Positions 51,467 to 57,570 of a stretch of DNA of 57,570 nt are shown piece by piece (position 1 is the first letter of the stretch; every line of letters begins with the position of its first letter). Source of the DNA: an uncultured bacterium (GTDB lineage Bacteria; Planctomycetota; UBA1135; GCA-002686595); contig CALEMP010000201.1 of assembly GCA_937910685.1 (NCBI GenBank), positions 1-57,570 on the forward strand, read 5' to 3'. The notes under the pieces were generated by a model. The model ran no database searches, was not told the origin of the DNA, and saw nothing but the letters and a program-made list of their open reading frames with translations. The translations under genes and the position numbers were made by a program.

Positions 51467-52801
51467 ATGGCAGGTCCCCAGGAGATGAGTACCCAACTCG
51501 AGCCCCTCTACCGGCAGCTCTGTGCCTGGGGTGCCCAATCGGTTCCTCCCGGGCCAGAAACCCTCTTAGGACGGCTGAACGAGGCCTCAGAGAGGGTGCT
51601 GGCTCTCAGTTATCTGCCCCAGGGGGGAAGAGCCTCCCGCGGTCGAGGGGTCGGTCGGGGCGCTCGCCACCTGCTGGGCCAGCAGGCCAGCAAGGCCGAA
51701 TCCATGTCCACAAGGCCCGGCCACCGGGTTTCCGGCCCTTGGCGAGTCCAGCCAGCCATGGGGGATGGGGGCCTGCGGGGCCATTTGATCATTAGGACGA
51801 GCACTCCAGAGGATCTGGAGGATCCTGGGTGGGAAGCGGTGGCCGATGGAGTTGCGGGCCTGCTGGCCAGGGGAGCCTCCCATCAACGCTCCAAGCATCT
51901 TGTGGCCCTAGGTGCTCGCTCCGCCAGTTTGGTCCACGACCTGCGCAACCGTCTTACGGGGGTCATGCTGGAGGTTTGTCGCGCGCGTCTCGATCAGGAC
52001 ACAGGGGTGCTGGAGTCCACCGAAAATCACCTGATGGATGCGTCGGACCTTTGCGGGAGTGCCCTGGACATTCAAGTGGGAGAGGGCTTAGCTGCCCACG
52101 GCGCCTGCCCCGCTTCTAAGCGGTGGGATCTTGGTCAGGTGGCCCATTCCGCTTTGGAACGCGCCCGTGGCACTGTCCGTCCTGGCGCAGCGCCCTTGCC
52201 CGCCCAATTGACTGATGATCTATCGTCAGGTGGTGAAGTTTTCGCAAACCGTGCCTTGCTGGAAGATGCACTGGTGAATCTCATCGTCAACGCAGCCGAA
52301 GCCGCGGGGCCCCGAGGAAAGGTCCAAGTGGGCTTGGCCCGCGAACGTGGCCTTGCGGGGGTTTGGGTCCAGGACGATGGGCGCGGCTTGCCTCCGGAAG
52401 CCACCGAACCCGGGGCAACCAGTGGCGGCACGGGACATGGTTTAAGTGGCGCGATCGAATGCGCCCAGCGCCATGGGGGAGAATTGAATGGGAGCCGCAC
52501 GAATGGACGAACGCGATTGCAGCTGATGGGCCTTGACGCAAATCACTTGGCGGGGGACTGGCAGATCCATTGGGATTGCATGCCCTCACGCTTAGCCCGC
52601 CGTGGATCCAATGCCCGGGACACGGAACTTCGCACATCCCTACTGCCCGTGGCAATTCGCTGGATGGAACTGCTCACCCCAGAAGCACCGGGGGTGATCC
52701 ACGCATGGCGGGGAGCGCCTGGATTGAGCCACCTTGTGGAGCTAGTGGGCGGTTGGGGCGGTAAGCATGTGCGCTTGGTTGTGCACAGCGCAGGGCACTG
52801 A
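51467..52801 (+). CDS. Soluble histidine kinase-like protein
   Basis: A 444-aa protein from ATG 51467, chosen because GGGAGG (51450-51455) precedes it; ATG 51485 and an upstream open frame from 51326 are alternatives. The HisKA-type H-box is SLVHDLRNRLTGVMLE with phospho-His157. The HATPase domain has an N-box LVNLIVNAAEAA, G1 DDGRGLP and G2 GTGHGLSGAIECAQRHGG. No transmembrane helix, PAS or receiver domain is visible, and no response regulator is adjacent. The N-terminal 150 residues are helical and unrecognised. It is followed by about 110 residues beyond the ATPase domain, also unrecognised. An orphan cytoplasmic kinase is the best description. Confidence 0.82.
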   Translation: MAGPQEMSTQLEPLYRQLCAWGAQSVPPGPETLLGRLNEASERVLALSYLPQGGRASRGRGVGRGARHLLGQQASKAESMSTRPGHRVSGPWRVQPAMGDGGLRGHLIIRTSTPEDLEDPGWEAVADGVAGLLARGASHQRSKHLVALGARSASLVHDLRNRLTGVMLEVCRARLDQDTGVLESTENHLMDASDLCGSALDIQVGEGLAAHGACPASKRWDLGQVAHSALERARGTVRPGAAPLPAQLTDDLSSGGEVFANRALLEDALVNLIVNAAEAAGPRGKVQVGLARERGLAGVWVQDDGRGLPPEATEPGATSGGTGHGLSGAIECAQRHGGELNGSRTNGRTRLQLMGLDANHLAGDWQIHWDCMPSRLARRGSNARDTELRTSLLPVAIRWMELLTPEAPGVIHAWRGAPGLSHLVELVGGWGGKHVRLVVHSAGH

Positions 52802-52860
52802 GGATTTGCCCGGGCCTCGGGCATTCCCCAGTCCCGATTTCTAGCGGGCCAGTCCCGTTC

Positions 52861-53627
52861 TTAGCGGGACAGAACGCTGGCCCGCAAGTACTCGCGGTTC
52901 ATGCGCGCAATGTTATCGGTGGAGATCCCTTTGGGGCAGGCGGCCATACAGTCGTAGTGGTTGGTGCAGTGACCAAAACCCTCGGTTTCCATTTGCTCAA
53001 CCATGCCGATCACGCGACCCTCCCGTTCGGGCTCACCCTGGGGCAAGAGAGCCAATTGGCTGACTTTGGCGGCTGTGAAGAGCATGGCTGCGGCGTTGGG
53101 GCAGGCTGCTACGCAGGCTCCACAACCGATGCAAGCAGCGGCGTCCATAGCCAAGTCTGCGTTTTCCTTAGCAATCGGGATTGCATTGGCATCCTGAGGG
53201 GCGCCGGTGTTGATCGAGACAAATCCCCCCGCCTGAATGATGCGGTCCAGGGGAGAGCGATCAATGATCAGGTCGCGCAGCACGGGAAATGCCTTGGCTC
53301 GGAAAGGTTCGATCCAGATCACGTCCCCATCGCTGAAGCTGCGCATGTGCAGCTGGCAGGTGGTGGTTTCGGATTCCGGTCCGTGGGGCTTGCCGTTGAT
53401 CACCAAGCTGCACATGCCGCAGATTCCCTCGCGGCAATCGTGGTCGAAGGCGACGGCCTCGCGCCCATCTTCCTGCAGGTTCTCATTGACCACATCGAGC
53501 ATCTCCAGAAAGGACATGGATGGACTGGCGTCAATGGTATGGGTCTCGAATTCCCCGGGATCATCCGCACCGGACTGGCGCCAGATGTTGAGGGTCAAAT
53601 GAAGAATTTCGTCGCTGTGCCCGCCCA

Positions 53628-53628
<1 letters not shown>
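52861..53628 (-). CDS. sdhB: Succinate dehydrogenase/fumarate reductase iron-sulfur subunit
   Basis: Electron-transfer subunit linking SdhA flavin to the membrane quinone site. The 255-aa protein has the [2Fe-2S] cysteines C65, C70, C73 and C91 ([10 protein letters not shown] then TTTC), the [4Fe-4S] motif [15 protein letters not shown], and the [3Fe-4S] motif [17 protein letters not shown]. The long spacing before the fourth [2Fe-2S] cysteine is typical of type-B enzymes. The start overlaps the sdhA stop by one base. It is the last gene of the sdhC-sdhA-sdhB operon. Confidence 0.97.
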
Positions 53629-55558
<1,930 letters not shown>

Positions 55559-55562
<4 letters not shown>

Positions 55563-56227
55563 GATGCCGCTCCTTGGCCAATGAACAATAGATAGAGAGG
55601 AATGGACAGGAACCCGAGAGTGATCAAGGTGGCGATGGCGACACTGGCGCAGCGCACATTTTGAGTCCAGCGTGGGTGACTCAAGCCAAAGGTTTGGAAG
55701 GCGCTTTGCAGAGCGTGGCGTAGGTGCAACCCAAGGGCGATGATGCCACCGAGGTAGATCACTAAGCCGATGGGGCTGGTGATACGATCGACCACCGCTT
55801 GACCAAGGTCTGCCACATCCGGGTTGCCCATGATTTTCTTGATGCGGAAATCAGCGATGTGGATCACCAGGAAAACACCCAGCACCAAACCCGTAATCAA
55901 CATGGAACGGGAGGCCGTTGTGGAATTGCCCATGTTTGCACGCAGGCGGTATCCCTCGGGTCGGGCTTCACGGCTTTGGCGATTCAAGCTGAGGGCCAGC
56001 CCCATGTGCACCACAAAGAGCACCAAAAGACCCACCTCCGCCACAATTAAAACCGGTCCAAGGGCCTCGAGCTTATCGGCGTACTCGTTGAGCGCTTCGG
56101 TACCGGAGAACAGGGTAAAGTTACCCAGCAAATGGACCACGACAAAGCCAAACAGGGACATGCCCGTGATGGCGAGGACGGTCTTACGACCGACAGAAGT
56201 ATCAAGAAAGCGTCTTAGCGCATGCAT
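55559..56227 (-). CDS. sdhC: Succinate dehydrogenase cytochrome b subunit, type B
   Basis: The single membrane anchor of a three-subunit complex, 222 aa with five transmembrane helices. Candidate haem ligands are His in VVVHLLGN (helix 1), VVHMGLAL (helix 2), VIHIADF (helix 3), and [15 protein letters not shown] (helix 4), the type-B dihaem pattern. There is no separate SdhD gene, which fits this class. It is the promoter-proximal gene of the operon; the 175-base gap upstream shows no clear promoter. Type-B enzymes can run in either direction depending on the quinone, which is unknown here. Confidence 0.94.
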
Positions 56228-56402
56228 GGGGATGACCTGGGAACAGGAGAGCCCAGAACCGTAGCGATGGCGGCCCCAAAGTTCTAGCGGGGAAGCACTC
56301 TTCTTGCGTTATGGGAGTGATTTTTGCCTGTTTCTAGCGATGGGGGGGCCAACTGGCGCTCTCGTGGGGGAGTCTTGCCCCCTGGGGCTGTATGCTCGCC
56401 CC

Positions 56403-57041
56403 ATGGGCAAGAAAACCACTCGTTTGCACATCTTCCGTCACGGCCAGGTGGCCGATCCCTGGCCAGGGATGATTTATGGGTGCCTGGATGTACCCCTGTC
56501 TGAGGAGGGCCATCGCCAGGCCCTTTGGGCCGCCCGAAGCCTCCAGGGGGTCGAACTTGGGGCGGTCATTTCCTCCGGCCTGCAGCGGGCCGAAGCCAGT
56601 GCGGCGCACCTTCGGGCAGAACGTGATCTCGACCGTCGCGACGAAAAACGCCTGGTGGAAATCGACCGGGGATCCTGGGCTGGACTGACCCCAGAACAGG
56701 TGAACGAACGACAACCAGGTGGGTTTCAAGCTTGGACCACCAGTGCAGGATTGTTGGCGCCTCCCGGCGGAGAGACGATTCAAGTCATGGCCAAACGAGT
56801 CGCGCCTAAGCTGCTGGAGTTAGCGGAAGAGCATGCGGGCTCGACGATTGCAATCGTGGCCCATATGTGGGTCGTGCGCATTGCCCTGTGCATGGGGCTT
56901 GGACGGCCCTGGCAGGATACTGCTCAGTTGCGTGTGGGAACCGGGGCGCGAACGGATTTCGAGTGGACCCCAGCCGATGGCTTGCGTTTCCTTGGGGCCG
57001 ATGCACCCGAGGGTTCGGGCGTAGAAATCGATGCGGGCTGA
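56403..57041 (+). CDS. Histidine phosphatase family protein
   Basis: A branch-1 histidine phosphatase (phosphoglycerate-mutase-like), 212 aa. The catalytic motif is LHIFRHGQ near residue 12, with Arg-His-Gly, the LSEEGHRQA helix near 35, SSGLQRAEASA near 55, the acid-base Glu in LVEIDRGSWAG near 83, and the second catalytic His in IAIVAHMWVVRI near 154. Possible roles include alpha-ribazole phosphatase, phosphoglycerate mutase or a general phosphatase; none is fixed by context. The ATG at 56403 puts the motif in the usual place, while the frame extends 33 codons upstream. Confidence 0.9.
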   Translation: MGKKTTRLHIFRHGQVADPWPGMIYGCLDVPLSEEGHRQALWAARSLQGVELGAVISSGLQRAEASAAHLRAERDLDRRDEKRLVEIDRGSWAGLTPEQVNERQPGGFQAWTTSAGLLAPPGGETIQVMAKRVAPKLLELAEEHAGSTIAIVAHMWVVRIALCMGLGRPWQDTAQLRVGTGARTDFEWTPADGLRFLGADAPEGSGVEIDAG

Positions 57042-57056
57042 TGCGCCCCGGTGAAC

Positions 57057-57070
57057 AGGCCTTTTGGCCT
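57057..57070. terminator. Small hairpin between convergent genes
   Basis: AGGCC and GGCCT flank a TTTT loop (57057-57070) in the 94-base gap between the phosphatase gene and the MaoC gene. It is a short, weak bidirectional terminator candidate without a T tract. Confidence 0.3.
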
Positions 57071-57135
57071 ACTTGGTCCGTAAACCGGGTTGAATCCGGG
57101 CCCAGTCAAGCGACTCAAGAAGGACATGGCTCAAC

Positions 57136-57570
57136 TCATTTTGGACGCCGGGAGACCACGGTGTTCCAGCTGGATTCCGCCAGCACCGTGTCATCTTCCT
57201 TTTGAACGAGCACCCCGAATCGAATCTTACCCCGTTTGGGTTTTGGGCTGGGGTCGACCTCGACAACTTCCATGGTCACGCGCAGGGTATCGCCAACCCT
57301 GGCCGGGGATTTCCAGGCAATGTCCATGCCGGCGATAGCCACCAGGGTCCCGTGAAAAATGCCCATTTGAACCGCCAACCCGGTGGCGATCGATTGAACC
57401 AGCATGCCGTGGGCTACACGACCACGAAAAGGTGTGGACTGGGCGGTTTCCTGATCCATATGGACCGGGTTGAAGTCACCGGAGATGCCTGCGAATTGCA
57501 CAAGATCCGCGTCGGTAAGGGTGCGGCCATAAGTCTTGTAGGTAAGTCCCAGGGTGAAGTCCTCAAAATA
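57136..57570 (-). CDS. MaoC-like hydratase/dehydratase, 5' end outside the window
   Basis: The frame is open to the right edge, so the true start lies beyond 57570; 144 residues are visible. The hot-dog fold landmarks are VQFAGISGDFNPVHMDQE, containing the hydratase Asp and His in GDFNPVH, and RVAHGMLVQSIATGLAVQM, followed by the AWKSPARVGDTLRV strand. This family hydrates enoyl-CoA or acts in polyketide and fatty-acid side reactions. No CoA-related gene is adjacent in the window, so the substrate is unknown. The start of the visible part (YFEDFTLGLTYKTYG) is the normal N-terminus of the family, so only a few residues are missing. Confidence 0.9.
   Translation of the reverse strand, partial: YFEDFTLGLTYKTYGRTLTDADLVQFAGISGDFNPVHMDQETAQSTPFRGRVAHGMLVQSIATGLAVQMGIFHGTLVAIAGMDIAWKSPARVGDTLRVTMEVVEVDPSPKPKRGKIRFGVLVQKEDDTVLAESSWNTVVSRRPK

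Overview
The window is about 57.6 kb of GC-rich (roughly 60% by eye), densely coding bacterial DNA. No rRNA, tRNA, CRISPR array, prophage or insertion sequence could be supported. Gene content suggests a Planctomycetota-like, Gram-negative-type marine or environmental bacterium: FG-GAP/ASPIC lipoproteins, beta-propeller surface proteins with a recurrent C-terminal domain, a double-length UvrA, bacterial XPB, a three-subunit type-B succinate dehydrogenase, many lipoprotein signals, frequent GTG/TTG starts and few clear Shine-Dalgarno sites. The taxon is an inference from family knowledge, not proven here.

Layout. 1-3.1 kb: the 3' end of a lamin-tail-domain protein, a MORN-type lipoprotein and glyA. 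3.1-8.4 kb (minus): a large beta-propeller exported protein, mtnA, purE and purC. 8.4-13.7 kb (plus): aroA, galE, a PBP4-type DacB lipoprotein with a 21-bp tandem repeat, and an inositol monophosphatase. 13.8-27.7 kb (plus): a long, tightly packed gene train. It holds a 1965-aa tandem-fused UvrA, an XPB helicase, an XPB-partner (Helicase_C_3-type) protein, thiE, a small membrane protein, thiL, tsaE, an ECF sigma factor and a probable anti-sigma protein; most junctions overlap by a few bases. 27.7-34.2 kb: a candidate structured leader, a TolC-like protein, a membrane-anchored HEAT protein and an FG-GAP/ASPIC lipoprotein with a redoxin-like tail. 34.2-40.1 kb: a small unknown, cca, and a dxr-rseP-ubiA-like group (minus). 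40.3-45.8 kb: purM, two unknown exported or envelope proteins, a spermidine-synthase-like membrane methyltransferase and a small TPR-like membrane protein.

45.8-48.8 kb is a compositionally softer accessory stretch with three tandem AIM24-family genes and a SET-domain methyltransferase behind operator-like repeats. 48.9-52.8 kb holds a large exported HEAT-repeat protein and a divergent soluble histidine kinase. 52.9-56.2 kb (minus) is sdhC-sdhA-sdhB. The window ends with a histidine phosphatase and a partial MaoC-like hydratase.

The most striking system is the repair train at 13.8-23.5 kb. A covalent UvrA pseudo-dimer with four intact ABC sites is translationally coupled to an XPB-type helicase carrying DEVH and RED motifs, and then to the partner family that accompanies XPB in mycobacteria. 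This suggests a bacterial damage-recognition plus XPB-unwinding module. The second candidate is the AIM24 triplet with its SET neighbour, and the third is a three-way-junction-like structured element ahead of the TolC operon.
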